Of a stretch of DNA of 64,000 nucleotides, positions 36,456 to 46,890 are shown one piece after another. The DNA is from Siphonodentalium dalli. Lineage: Eukaryota > Mollusca > Scaphopoda > Gadilida > Siphonodentaliidae. The stretch lies in assembly GCA_032622095.1 (NCBI GenBank), contig CP136066.1, forward strand, positions 199,290,978 to 199,354,977, given 5' to 3'. Position 1 is the stretch's first letter. Each line of letters begins with the position of its first letter. The translations under genes were made by a program, and so were the position numbers. The notes under the pieces were generated by a model. The model ran no database searches and was not told where the DNA came from. It saw only the letters and a list, made by a program, of their open reading frames with translations.

Positions 36456-37001
36456 CACTGAAAAAAAACTTAGTCATAGCCTTAGTCATTATGTTACTTT
36501 TGGCTAAGTTAGTCAAAAATAACTGAGTTACGGGTTGACTAAGGCTATGACTAAGTTTTTTTTTGGACGAAAATATTAATATTATTATAACCTAAGTAAC
36601 TAAGAATTAGTAAGATGTGACTAAGGTCAAACTTATAGTTACTTTTGGCTAAGTTAGTCAAACATATCCTATCCATCGAAACAATTTTTCATTATCACTC
36701 TTGGTTAAAGCCATTGGCGGTTTGCGTTCACTTGTGGAAAACATTGAAAAAAGCAGTTATACTGTATGGAGCAGATTAAGATTCAGTTATACTGTATGGA
36801 GTCATTGCCGTGTATAATATGTCGCCGATAAGTATACTATTGAGTTTTGCCGGCATGACTGAATCACGAAAATATCAACCTTAGTAACTAAGAATTAGTA
36901 AGATGTGACTAAGGTAAAACGTAGTTACTTTTGGCTAAGTTAGTCAAAAATAACTAAGTTACGGGTTGACTAAGGCTATGACTAAGTTTTTTTTTTCAGT
37001 G
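36456..37001. mobile_element. 546-bp related MITE (right end of composite)
   Basis: Starts CACTGAAAAAAAACTTAGTC and ends AGTTTTTTTTTTCAGTG, with TA at 36454-36455 and 37002-37003. Internally, 'taagaattagtaagatgtga' and 'gttacttttggctaagttag' are duplicated about 290 bp apart, so it is a rearranged longer version of the left MITE. Confidence 0.85.
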
Positions 37002-37804
37002 TATGTCCGATAAATTGTGGCAATTCGAATAGACCTAGATCCAAAACACAGAGATCCGACAATTGATTCAAATGACTTGAATGTCTGTGTAGATTCCGAT
37101 TTAACCTTAAGGTTACTGTTAAATAAGAAGCCAACTCCCCCACCACGGGCCCCACGAGGGTTGTGGATGAGAGATTTGTCATGCTGCTGCAGTTCACCGA
37201 TAACAACATCATCATCAATCTTTAGCCACGTTTCCGTGCCCATCGCTATGGAGAGGTCGTTGTCATCTAGCATATCACGCACATCACCAGTCTTGTTCCG
37301 AACAGATTGAGCATTGGTTAGACAGGCGCCAATTGGTTGTAACCCGGCCAAATCTATTCGAATTAAGTTGTTGGTTTTAGACTGTTTTGCTGGCCACGAC
37401 TTTATCCGTCGCCGACCTGCTTTGCTGTTCCGCAGTTTTCGTAGAATGCCCAGCGACTGTAGCTTTACAAAGACATCACTGTTAAGGAGAAAGCCGCCCC
37501 TCCTCTGACCGCCCCTGCCGGGTTTCACATTTAATGCACGTAAGCTGTCCGGTTGGTTGACAATGCGCTGTTCAGCGCTGTCAGTCATGCGCGATTGCAT
37601 AAGGTGCTCACGATCCAGTGAATTATTGACGAACCGGGCTGTCGATATGTCCGATCGATAGTGAATACTAATCACTAGTACACAAATTGCCAACATATAA
37701 GTCCTCAAAATGCAGAAATAAGATGCATTTTCGAGAAGGTGATCGATCATCCAAACCAAAGAATACATAACTAAAATGCTATCCAAAAATTGAATGTTAT
37801 CCAC
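37002..37804 (-). pseudogene. LINE AP-endonuclease, N-terminal part
   Basis: The basic N-terminal region (RRRIKSWPAKQSK) precedes endonuclease motifs CLTNAQSVRNKTGDV, MGTETWLKIDDDV, HNPRGARGGGVGFLFNS and RIATIYRT. The asparagine and glutamate (TNAQS, TETWL) are the first catalytic residues of AP-type endonucleases. The frame runs into the inserted element (TEKKN...), so the real LINE sequence ends at the TA. The start at 37804 is the first methionine of the open frame and may not be the natural start; no ORF1 was seen upstream. Confidence 0.9.
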
Positions 37805-38500
37805 AAATATATCCGTTGTAATTTTCGAAAATATCAGAGCAATCGTCAGTGCTGCCTACACACAGGCGCACCAATTTCCAGATAATCCAATTTTAAGCAG
37901 ATAAGTCAGGGGATGAGTCGCCCTATTTCACCCTAATTTATAGGGAACGCAACCGATTTTAAACATGCTCGTTTTGTTTGTTGAAATCAACACTTTATCA
38001 GACACAACATATTTAAAACCGATGCTGTTCTGATTTTTTCTAGCCAGAACCACACATTGATTACTGTGTACCTGTCACAGACAATGAGACGAATTCGAAT
38101 TTACTTATTTGAAATGTTTTATTTCAGAAAAATACCTCAGCAGACAAAACATAGTGATGATGGATGGACTTCTCAATGTACAAAACCCATGTCAAATACA
38201 ACGTCGGTGCAACTTTATGAAAATTTAAGAGGTTCGACGATAATCCGCCTGGATGACACATATACCATTTTAACTATGCGTATTTTGCTACGTATGAAAC
38301 CTTGAGTGAGTTATTATTACACGTAATTTCGAAGCGCAACCACATGGTCTCCAATATCGCCACACATTGTACATATTGTATATGTTACCGTCAATTTCAA
38401 GTCGATAGCTCCACCCGTTTCAGAGATCTCGTCTGCGCATGCGCGAAGCGGGCGTCGCACGGGCTCGCCAACACGACAACGACCACCGCCTGGTCAAACT
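37805..38500. other. intron between LINEs
   Basis: May include some LINE 5' UTR. No coding sequence or clear repeat was recognised. Confidence 0.4.
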
Positions 38501-38605
38501 ATACACACGTACCAAGTTTCGTCCCGATCGGTCGAGAATCGTAGATTTGTATTAATGACAAACAGACAGACAGACAGAGGTCTTCAAAATATATATGAGA
38601 ATTGA
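38500..38605 (+). repeat. retroposon-like tail with (CAGA)n
   Basis: 'cgtaccaagtttcgtcccga', 'tcggtcgagaatcgtag' and 'gacaaacagacagacagaca', then 'aaaatatatatgag'. The same type of tail follows the GGTCA-rich repeat at 18.4-19.07 kb. Confidence 0.55.
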
Positions 38606-38762
38606 TAATAAATACAAATAATGCTAATACATTTGGGAATATGTTTTCTGAAATGGTTTAATTCATATAATATTTACGTTATATATAATATAATGTAATA
38701 CTTGCTTCATGGTAACTTTATAAACGCTAATTTTAAGAAAATGCTCACTCTTTTCAATATAC

Positions 38763-39407
38763 TTACACATGTATGTTAAGCAGTGACAGCAGTCTGTATA
38801 ATTTATTTGTGTTAGGGTTTTCCCAGTAATACTTCGGTATATAGGCTTCTCGCAGACCGTTAAGTTCAGTACACAAAATAACAAAATGGTATTCATCACA
38901 TACATTTTCGCCACATAACGGGCAGTTCGTGTCTTTACATGTACTTTTATTCCATCTGCATTGCTCTACCGGTAGTCTGTGATTGGCTATTCTAAATTTC
39001 AGTAAATACGTAGCTAGTTGAGATGGCATATATACTAAGTATCGGCTCAATCTGACAGAATCCTGTATGTTTCGATAAAATATGGCACGGCTTGAAATAG
39101 ACATATTTAGAATGCCGAAGAGGCAGCATGTGTGTTGCTCTATTAATTTCGCTGTCATGTGTTTCATGTCTGTCTTGCTTAGTGGTGACTGATTCTGCCA
39201 CGCACTTTCCATATTTACTTATCGCAGAGATTCTTTGATAAACGAAATCCATTTAATCTTGTTTTGTAATATGGCATCACCATCATTGAGATACCTGAGT
39301 AGAAGGAATACATTTTTAGCTAATTCGGATCCTTCGTGCGATACCAGTTGTGACCAATATGATATTGCTCGGTACTTAATTTCGATCATTACGGGGTATC
39401 TTCCCAA
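38763..39407 (-). pseudogene. LINE post-RT region, Cys/His C-terminal part
   Basis: Two frames in succession. The first reads GRYPVMIEIKYRAISYWSQL. The second reads LATYLLKFRIANHRLPVE, then CPLCGENVCDEYHFVILC (CxxC...H...C, a probable zinc-binding motif) and LREAYIPKYYWENPNTNKLY. This is the conserved C-terminus of this LINE family. Confidence 0.85.
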
Positions 39408-39435
39408 TTATGCATATACCATGTAGTTTGGTGTG

Positions 39436-39779
39436 CTAGACTTCATTTTTTGTGATAATTTTGCAGAATTTAAGATGTATGGTCTCCAAAATTTGAGTTT
39501 TCTCGAAACACCAAACTTCACCACCATACAGCATAATCGGCATAATCATAGAGTCAAACAATTTAAACATAATATCTAGAGGCAGCTGCAGCTTTATTGT
39601 TCTATTCAAAAGGCCATACATGGCTCTCGCTACTGTTTTCTGGGTCTGCTTAATCGATTGACAGAATCTACCATTGTAAAATAATTTAATATCGAGGTAT
39701 TTAAATTCTTTTAGAATTTGTATTTCTTGGCCCCTATAAGTGAATATTGGTAAGTTCTTTGACCATTTATTTGTAAAAA
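39436..39779 (-). pseudogene. LINE post-RT region, first part
   Basis: Contains FTYRGQEIQILKEFKYLDIK and QSIKQTQKTVARAMYGLLNR, then MIMPIMLYGGEVWCFEK and LHLKFCKIITKN. The LYGGEVW motif aligns with YGAEIWG in the plus-strand fragment at 29.1 kb. A frameshift ends it. Confidence 0.85.
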
Positions 39780-40475
39780 TTACATTTTCGTTTTCATTGT
39801 ATTAACTTGCAGATTCCATGCGTCGGCATAATCAGCGAATGCTGAAAGTGCACGATGCATATTGTCCTCCGAGTCTGAGAGGATCACGGTATCATCTGCA
39901 TATAATAAACACAATATATTTATAAAACAGCCAATATGTTCAAAATATTTCTCATCAAAATAGTTCAAGTTTGAGATTGCACAGTCGCTCAGAAAACTTT
40001 GTATATCGTTCACAAACAAAGAAAATAAAAGAGGTGACATTGGTTCACCTTGAAATAAACCAATCTGGCTGATAAAGAAGTCTGATTGCGAATTATTATT
40101 TTTCACACATAATTTTATATTGTCGTACATGCGTCGTATTACCTGTAGTATCATACCGTTTATATCTGCTTGCATAAGTTTCAACCATAGAGCATCTCTC
40201 CATACAGTATCAAATGCTTTGCGGAAATCAATAAACGTACAATAAATCTTCCGTCCGCTCTGTATGTATACGTTTATTAGAGCATGTATAATAAATATAC
40301 TATCTACTGTTGAGTGACCCTTACGAAAACCTGTCTGAATTTTATCTACTAGGTCATTGTCTTCTGCAAACGATGATATTCGATTATTAATAACGGTGGT
40401 TACCAATTTGGCTGCCGAAGTGATAGTATGTGTGTCATATCTCCCCAACTTGATTCCACTTATTGCTTTAAGCAA
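39780..40475 (-). pseudogene. LINE reverse transcriptase domain
   Basis: Shows SAAKLVTTVINNRISSF, DKIQTGFRKGHSTVDSIFII, then YCTFIDFRKAFDTVWRDALW (motif A), MYDNIKLCVKNNN, GLFQGEPMSPLLFSLFVNDI (motif B) and LLYADDTVILSDSED (catalytic YADD), then WNLQVNTMKTK. Motif B reads LFQGEPMSP where relatives have VRQGENLSP. The first ~25 residues of the open frame do not look like RT and probably derive from flanking DNA. The frame ends where the post-RT region continues in another frame. Confidence 0.93.
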
Positions 40476-41906
40476 GTAATCTCCCAGACAAACTAGTACT
40501 CTGCTATATCAGAATAATTCTCTAATAAATCAAGCAACTAAACTAATACAAATTATGCTATAACAGATTACTAATCTGTTTGAGAAAAGTGGTAATATCA
40601 TTAATATATTAACTTTCTGTTATAGAACACCTTTATAGATTTTGAGGGAAACCATAATCAGTACCATTGAATATTTGTTTTGGACGTTTCGCAGTATAGT
40701 ACAAAACTTTTGTCTGAAGCGTAACGTATGAGTACAACTGAGTCGTTGTTCATTGTCGATCACATGCTAAAGGCAGGTGATCAGTGTTAATGAGTGTAAG
40801 CCGTGGTCGGGCTTACTGGGTGAGCTGATGTTCTGGTAACTTTAGCCGGTGTGGTCAAGTACGGTGCGCGTATCAATTTTTAATTTAAATTAAAGGAACA
40901 TGTGCATATTTTAAATAAATGGCACTCACGTATATGTATTTGCCGGTACCAATGTCGTGTTTACAAAGCAGAACGTTTTAGACGTTTTTGTCATGAGTAG
41001 TAGTCATCATATATTATAAGTAACTGTTGTAATATGTTTGACCGATAAACGACCGAAGGGTATATGTTTTATTATGTAGATTTTTCTTAATTTTGAAATT
41101 CAGTGCATTTCTGGGATCAAATTATTACGAATTGGAACTAATCGCGTATGATTCATTTGATCATGTTTATATATGCATATAATGTATCAATTGTATATGT
41201 TTAGTGTATGCAGACAAGAGCATTCAAAGCTTTCAGAGTTGTTTTCTCCACACAGTGGTTTTATCTCTGTTGTATTGCCCGAATGCCTTCTGTAAACGGC
41301 TGTCAGTTCAATCAAGTTGTTTGGAAATCTTGGTTTGAGAAGATGTTTACCAACTGCATGAGAATACTGCATTAGCATTAGTATGAAGTTAATAACCATA
41401 CTATTTGCACGAACATGAAAAGGTTTCTGTCTCCAAATGTTTCTGATTGCCGTTGCTGGGAAGTCAGTTTTCACCTTGTCGCCAATAAAGACAACGGCTA
41501 TCCGCTACAAATGTGTTGTATTTGTACTTAGTCGAGATCAGACCAGTGCTTTCCTGCTGCATATTTCTACAGTTGCCACAAGGTAATCGTCCGTTAACCG
41601 AGTATCCGATCAGGAGCCGATGAATTTAGTTGGTATTTAAACTAATCTCAATCGCTCTCTGTTCGGATTTCTCCTAAGTCAGGATGGGTAATCAATGCCG
41701 TGTAGTCGGAGACAATAATTATGCACATACATTGAAACTAAATTACATTGGAATTCATTTTGTAAATTTATCAATAATGATTATTATCACTATTATTTGC
41801 CAGACCAAATTGCATGTGCGTGAGCCAAATAATATGCGCAATTACGTTTACAGAAAAAAAGGCGCCATGTAAATCAATGAGGCAATGCTATATGGGTTAA
41901 ACTCAC
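40476..41906. other. intron, no feature recognised
   Basis: One 95-aa minus-strand frame (41474-41187) has no recognisable domain and no convincing splice sites. Otherwise empty. Confidence 0.5.
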
Positions 41907-42169
41907 CACATCATCCATATTTCGAAAGAAATATATATTAGCCTCGTGCCATGCTTCGCCCTGATCACCCGTCTCTTGCCAAACCATGACAGGCGAGCTA
42001 GATTTTCGACTTAAGATAGACACCTTGAGGTTTCCAATACCGACTCCGAACATGTGATACCAGAACGTGAAGCAACTGGGTCCGGTCTGTGTAATATTCG
42101 GACTACTGATCGACACGACTTCTCCAGCGTTCACTCCGGATGTTTCAAAATATATATAATTTCCGTCTC
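41907..42169 (-). CDS. second MAM-domain exon (central part of MAM)
   Basis: A 263-nt exon with acceptor CACTTTTCAG and donor GATGTG|GTGAGT; phase 1 in, phase 0 out. It encodes the middle of a MAM domain: DGNYIYFETSGVNAGEVVSI, then GPSCFTFWYHMFGVGIGNLK (the CxxFWYHMxG signature, third conserved cysteine), then VWQETGDQGEAWHEANIYF (the W-x-x-TGDQG-x-x-W motif). Its phase joins the exons at 46167-46033 and 26760-26667 exactly, giving a complete domain. The large downstream intron (15 kb) is full of LINEs. Confidence 0.92.
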
Positions 42170-42905
42170 CTGAAAAGTGGTTGGATAATATGACCACAGA
42201 CTAGCTTAATTAACGAACCACAGCTAAATCACTCACATGAGGGTAGTTGCATCGTTTTTAAAAATCAAAATAGGTTATAGATTTCCTGGTATTCCCACCA
42301 AGTAGGATTCTATATTTCCTGGGGTTCTTATCAGTAATTACATTCCCGTTCGTTGAAAGAATGGAGCCCAATCGTAATTTCGAGTATAAATTAGGCCAAT
42401 CGTACACCCGGGTAGTCTTGTTTGACTTTACATGGTATAAATTACCAACGTCAAAGTGAAAATAGTTATACCTTGTCGAGAGGGCAACGAGAATGTTTTT
42501 ACTGCATTTAACTAATATATTTCTTGACGCTGGGTGAGCGCTGCGGCTGAGATACTATACTTATGGAAAAGCGTGTCCATTTCATAGCTGTTCATTTCGT
42601 TCATAAGATGTCAGCGTGTCCATTTCAATGAAAATCGACGAACAACGTTACTGTGTAACTTTCCCCATTGACCGAGTTCGCCTGAACATGCATGAATGTA
42701 TCTTCTGCTTTCTTCAGAATGCAAACGACCATTGCATTGATACACCAATAACCACACACCCATTGCCAAGACGTGACGAACGCCATGGCGATTGATACGT
42801 AATGTCTGGATGCGATGCCAGCTCGTGGCAAATACACTAAACTGTTGGTTTATCGGTTCTCGTCTACATTTAAATTATTTTCGACTGGCATGTATCTTTT
42901 CGTAT
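42170..42905. other. intron, no feature recognised
   Basis: No gene or clear repeat between the second MAM exon and the tandem duplication. Confidence 0.5.
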
Positions 42906-43206
42906 ATTTGTTCTAATTTCTATTGAAAAAAAGGTATGAAATAGAACAATAATCAGGCCAAAAAGCTCTCGATCTTCGTTACATGGTTCAAGTATGTACA
43001 TTCCGAGTACGTTTCTAATCACACTTGGTCCATCCGAGTACGCAAATACCTGTTCTAATTTCTATTGAAATAGAGATATGAAAAATGCATTAAATTGCCT
43101 CCAGGATAATGCGGCCAAAATTGTCAAACTTCGTTACATGGTTCATGTCCACAAATACCGAGTACGTTTCTCATCACATTTAGTCCATCCAAATACGCAA
43201 TTATCC
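42906..43206. repeat. ~140-bp tandem duplication, diverged
   Basis: 'gttctaatttctattgaaa', 'cttcgttacatggttca' and 'ccgagtacgtttct' recur in order at about 42910-43045 and 43053-43206. Confidence 0.8.
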
Positions 43207-43347
43207 AATATATTTTAATCATATTTAGTCGTCACCTCCTACGACAGGGCCCGATATACTTACCAATATACACCAAGAGGGAGTAATGATGATCTTAGTA
43301 TGGCCCAGGTAATGTTATCATCTGAATATATGGTATCTCGTGAACAT

Positions 43348-43980
43348 AGTTAATTAAAATAGATGTACGGTCATATGATGGTTAATTTAAACATGGTCAC
43401 ACACAGAGAGTGCAAATTAAAATATATGTATGGTCACACGAGGGTTAATTGAAATATGGTCACACCCAGATAGGGTACATTAAAATAGATGTATGGTCAC
43501 AAGAGGGGCAATTGAAATATATTTACACCCAGAGAGTGTAAATTAAAATAGTTGTATGGTCACTTGAGGGTTAATTGAAATATGGTCACATCCAGAGGGG
43601 TAAATTAAAATATGGTCACGTGTGGGCTAAATAAAATAAGATCACATGAGTCTTAATTAAAATGGTACAATGAGGGTTAATAAAATATGACCCGATGATA
43701 TTTATTTAAAATGGTACCATGATTGTTAATTAAAATATGGTCCCATAACTGATCGAGGTTAATTAGAATATGATCACATGAGGGGTAATACAAATATGGA
43801 CCCATTGGGGGTTAATTGAAATATGGTCCAATGAATGACAATACATTATTGTACCATGTGGTTAAATAAAATATAGTCCCATCAGGGTCAAATTACAATA
43901 TGGTCCAATGAGGACTAATTAAAATATGCCCATCCCATGAGGATTAACTAAAACAGTCTCACAAGAGGGTTAATTTCTTA
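43348..43980. repeat. degenerate TTAATTAAAATATGGTCAC minisatellite
   Basis: About twenty units built on 'ttaattaaaatatggtcac' followed by 'atgaggg', about 28-30 bp each. The first half also shows a ~57-bp higher-order unit ('cacccagag' alternating with 'tagatgtatggtcac'). Units grow more diverged toward 43980. Confidence 0.85.
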
Positions 43981-45840
43981 ACATTGTTAAATTGATATAG
44001 CATTCTGATATATGCTGCGTACACAGGCATAAAACGTTGTTTATAATATAACCACATTGTATGTTAAACAGCCAATGGCAATGGTTATAGTGTTGGAACT
44101 TTTCTTAATCATATACATTCAAAGCTCAGATATATGCCGCATACAAAGAAATGAAGAAAACAAGTTTAGAGACCGATACTAAAGTTATCTATATGTCAAT
44201 ATGTACAAACAACACGAAGGATTAACGTGTGCATTGGTTAAATCTGGGAAATTTGCATGGACATCAGGTACCATTAGGGTGTCAGGGGGTCCTCCCTAAA
44301 ATGTTGAGGGGTGTTACCTCCTCCTCCCATTTGGGAAAAAGTGGCAGTTGACCCAATTAAGCTTCCGGCACCAGTAGCCATCACCATTAGAGTTACTGTC
44401 GTGCAAAACTGTCACGACAGGTTTGTTAAATAGACAGTATGCCCTGCCATCTGGTAAAATATCATGCCTGAGGCTGAGTCTGATGTTGTATCATTGTGTT
44501 TAGATATGTAGATTGACTTATGGTTGATTTATATTGCTACTAAAGCATTTTTTTATTTTTATTTTCTGTTAATGTTGGTAAATGTTTATTAAAAATTGTC
44601 AAATTCGGCATGATAAGGGTTAAAATTGGACAAGATATACCTCTCAAAATGTATATTAACATTTCCTCTTCAATTTAGTAATATTATGGTATATAAGGGC
44701 ATACTTCTGTTATACGAGATGAATCAGCTAGTAAAATTGAAAAACAAATCTAAATTATTCGCCTTTATTTTGAGGATTGAGACTAATTTTCAGGAAGCCT
44801 CATATTGAGAAAATAAACCAGTACTGCTCACACATATACATATTTATCGCATTATTGTCATAATGGGCTGCAAAGGGGCTAACACAAATCAATCGATGTG
44901 CAACATTCTCCGATTTATATAAACGTCTTAACATAATTTATTTGTTTCTATTTATAAGGGTAGTAGGTCAATAATGAATTTCTAACGGGTCTACTCCGGC
45001 ACTCTACTGATCAAATAATACATAAACTAAAATCAACACAACTCAACACGATATACGTGTATCTCAAAGCTTTATTTTCCAACTGATGCACATCATCAAT
45101 ACTGTATGGTTATGTAGAGACTATATCGTGCGAAAGGAAATAAGATAATATTTAATGTGGATTTGATTGTTATCATAAGTCTGCAGACTTACGTGCATCT
45201 GACAATCCATATTTTTATTAGAATGAAAACACATACTTGTATACAAAGCAGAAGATACATTCAGTTCCGCGCGAATTCGGTCAATGGTGAAAGTTACATG
45301 ATGACGTTGTTTGTGGACTATCGTTGCAATTGACATGTTACGATTGAAATGAACATCCAGCCCCAACACGCCAAGCAATATAGGCCTAATGGTTAGTTTC
45401 AGTTCCATGCACTCTCGACAACATATAAAACTGTTTATAATTAGCCCACCAAAACATAAGACTTATGCGTTTGAATATTATTTGGTGGGAATCTATGAAG
45501 TAATTTTGACACGAATTGTTTTAAACTCTACATGCATGTACCTTCCCGCCATGTGACTGTTTTAGCTTTGGTTCGTTAATTACGCTTGTGTATGATCATA
45601 TTTAAATTTAATGTTAGATAACATCATATAGGCAATCCAGGAAAAATCTTTCTCATTTATCACTTGCTTTCGCGATATCATTTGCATGTTCAGTACTGGT
45701 ATGTATTATACACTTTTTGTGAAGTCTACTCGAATCAAAATATAGTGCACTCACTCAAAATCTAATGGAAAAACGTAACCGAATATTAGGGTTTACTAAT
45801 TCATACCGATATCGCAATTATACATATAATTTAGCATGGT
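43981..45840. other. intron, no feature recognised
   Basis: AT-rich intron sequence with no supported gene. The minus frame 45408-45121 is not recognised. Confidence 0.5.
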
Positions 45841-45847
45841 GTGTCCC

Positions 45848-45916
45848 CGCCAGTGTTAGATCAGCGTGTCAGGCTTGAATGACGTATGTATCTCCGGACC
45901 GAACTGTGTGTTATAA
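45848..45916 (-). pseudogene. decayed duplicate of the first MAM exon
   Basis: The minus strand here reads TACGTCATTCAAGCCTGACA then GGGGACACACCATGC. This matches, with substitutions and small gaps, TGCGTCATTCAGGCCCGACA then GGGGATCACACGATGCC in the exon at 46167-46033. The frame is not kept and no splice sites remain. It is probably a relic of an internal exon duplication about 130 bp downstream of the working exon. Confidence 0.5.
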
Positions 45917-46032
45917 AGTTCAGAACAGGCCAGAAGATCAATAAGTTCCCATGTTTTGAACGGGTGGAATATGATATATATTGGGGAAGCCAGGGTAGAT
46001 ATGCTTGGCGTACTCTTGGTGATTATACATAC

Positions 46033-46167
46033 CATCTGGCATCGTGTGATCCCCATTCGGACCGGTGCCAGTTGAAGGTGTCGGGCCTGAATGACGCAGG
46101 AAAGTCCGGCTAGAATTGTGAGTCCAAACACAAAAATCTACCTCAAAGTCACAGTCCACAACCTGCG
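46033..46167 (-). CDS. first MAM-domain exon (N-terminal part of MAM)
   Basis: A 135-nt exon with acceptor TTTACTTTCAG and donor CCAGATG|GTATGT, phase 1 to phase 1. The peptide starts AQVVDCDFEVDFCVW, the CxFE...C-x-W signature that opens MAM domains with the first two conserved cysteines. It then has HSGPTPSTGTGPNGDHTMPD, the TPSTG-P-x-DHT motif. Its end joins the exon at 42169 to give DGDGNYIYFE. The exon starts inside the protein, so at least one upstream exon with a signal peptide must lie further 5' (above 46167), where I could not find it. Confidence 0.9.
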
Positions 46168-46815
46168 CTGAAAGTAAAGAAAATTCTCACTGCACAAGTC
46201 ATTTAAAAAAACTCCGAGCGAGCATCCCTAGATATGCTAATTTGCTATGATGTTGATATATGTCTTGCTGAATAAGCTCTGATGCTGGTGGGATGAAGTT
46301 ATGCCCTTAATAATGAAAGCGTCAATGACACTGTAGCTCAACTTGGAAAGGGGATAATATCATACAATTTAGTCAATTGAGCGACGAAGAACGCGGAAAA
46401 TCAACCAGTAGAGCCATATGAAGTTCGGGATCAATTGGATAAGTACTGTTGGCAGTAGGGCAAACCAACGTATTTAGTGATACAAATTTTAAAATCCAAA
46501 ATAGCAGCCGGAATGTAGCCATGTTTTGAACGAATATCATTCAAATTTGATAACTCCCATCTAGAAGTGACCCTGAACATGTCTTAAATTTTCAAAACAT
46601 TTTTCTAAGATATGTTGGCTGGAGGGTGTTCCGATGGATTTAAATGTGAATTCCAAGATGGCCGTTAGCGGTCATGTATTTAAACGAAATTTGAAACTAG
46701 ACGCTACCCGGAGATCCTTATGAACTTTGGTGACGATCTGATGAGAGCTGTGACCTGTAGGGTGTATTAAAATATTTATTCATGCAAACAGTAATATCAT
46801 AGCTGAAGGAAGGAT
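46168..46815. other. upstream intron or flank, no feature recognised
   Basis: Repeat-like sequence with 'ccaagatggccgttagcgg' near 46653. No signal-peptide exon could be identified here on the minus strand. Confidence 0.4.
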
Positions 46816-46819
46816 AGAT

Positions 46820-46890
46820 ACGTCACCCAACGTCATTTGATGGGCCAATCGGTAACGCACTCCGATTCTGTCCGCCATTGCTAAAGGTAG
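46820..46890 (+). promoter_or_regulatory. possible promoter with CRE, CCAAT and YY1-like motifs
   Basis: Within 60 bp there are two CRE-like half sites (tacgtcac, acgtcatt), a CCAAT box (gggccaatcgg) and a YY1-like CCGCCATTG. They stand just upstream of a possible first exon ending in a strong GTGAGT donor at 47043. The motifs are short and could be chance. Confidence 0.25.

Larger units (their letters stand above)
33807..37001. mobile_element. 3.2-kb composite insertion bounded by two related MITEs
   Basis: The whole segment lies between the two halves of a LINE endonuclease. Its outer ends are CACTGAAAAAAAAAACTTAG (left) and the inverse ending TTTTTCAGTG (right), with TA at 33805-33806 and 37002-37003. 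Removing the segment and one TA joins the LINE codons in frame (IYRT then YPST). The left end is a complete 256-bp hairpin MITE and the right end a related 546-bp one. The 2.4 kb between them carries no transposase. This looks like composite transposition of a segment between two MITEs, or recombination between MITE copies. Confidence 0.75.
31081..37804 (-). mobile_element. CR1/L2-like LINE interrupted by a 3.2-kb insertion
   Basis: A minus-strand non-LTR retrotransposon carrying an AP endonuclease followed by a reverse transcriptase. It starts at or before 37804 and ends in an (AAT/AAAT)n tail at 31081-31146. The RT motifs (LLDFSAAFDTIDHAVLL, GVPQG, FHFYADDTQLYI) resemble CR1/L2/Rex-type LINEs. 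It is broken three ways: a 3195-bp TA-flanked insertion in the endonuclease (33807-37001), a 10-bp tandem duplication causing a frameshift between EN and RT (33065-33084), and an in-frame TAA within the GVPQGS(V)LGP motif. It lies in an intron of the MAM gene, in the same orientation. Confidence 0.93.
38763..40475 (-). mobile_element. 5'-truncated LINE, same family as 29.1-29.9 kb
   Basis: A minus-strand non-LTR element with RT (40475-39780) and the post-RT region in three frames. The 5' truncation lies just upstream of TITSAAKLVTTVINNR. Several frameshifts make it inactive. It lies in the MAM gene intron in the same direction as the gene. Confidence 0.92.

Noticed and set aside
41187-41474. 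95-codon minus-strand frame between MAM exons
   Set aside because: No domain, no splice sites, and the MAM domain joins perfectly across it without it.
45121-45408. 95-codon minus-strand frame near the MAM exons
   Set aside because: No recognisable motif; the flanking exons join in phase without it.
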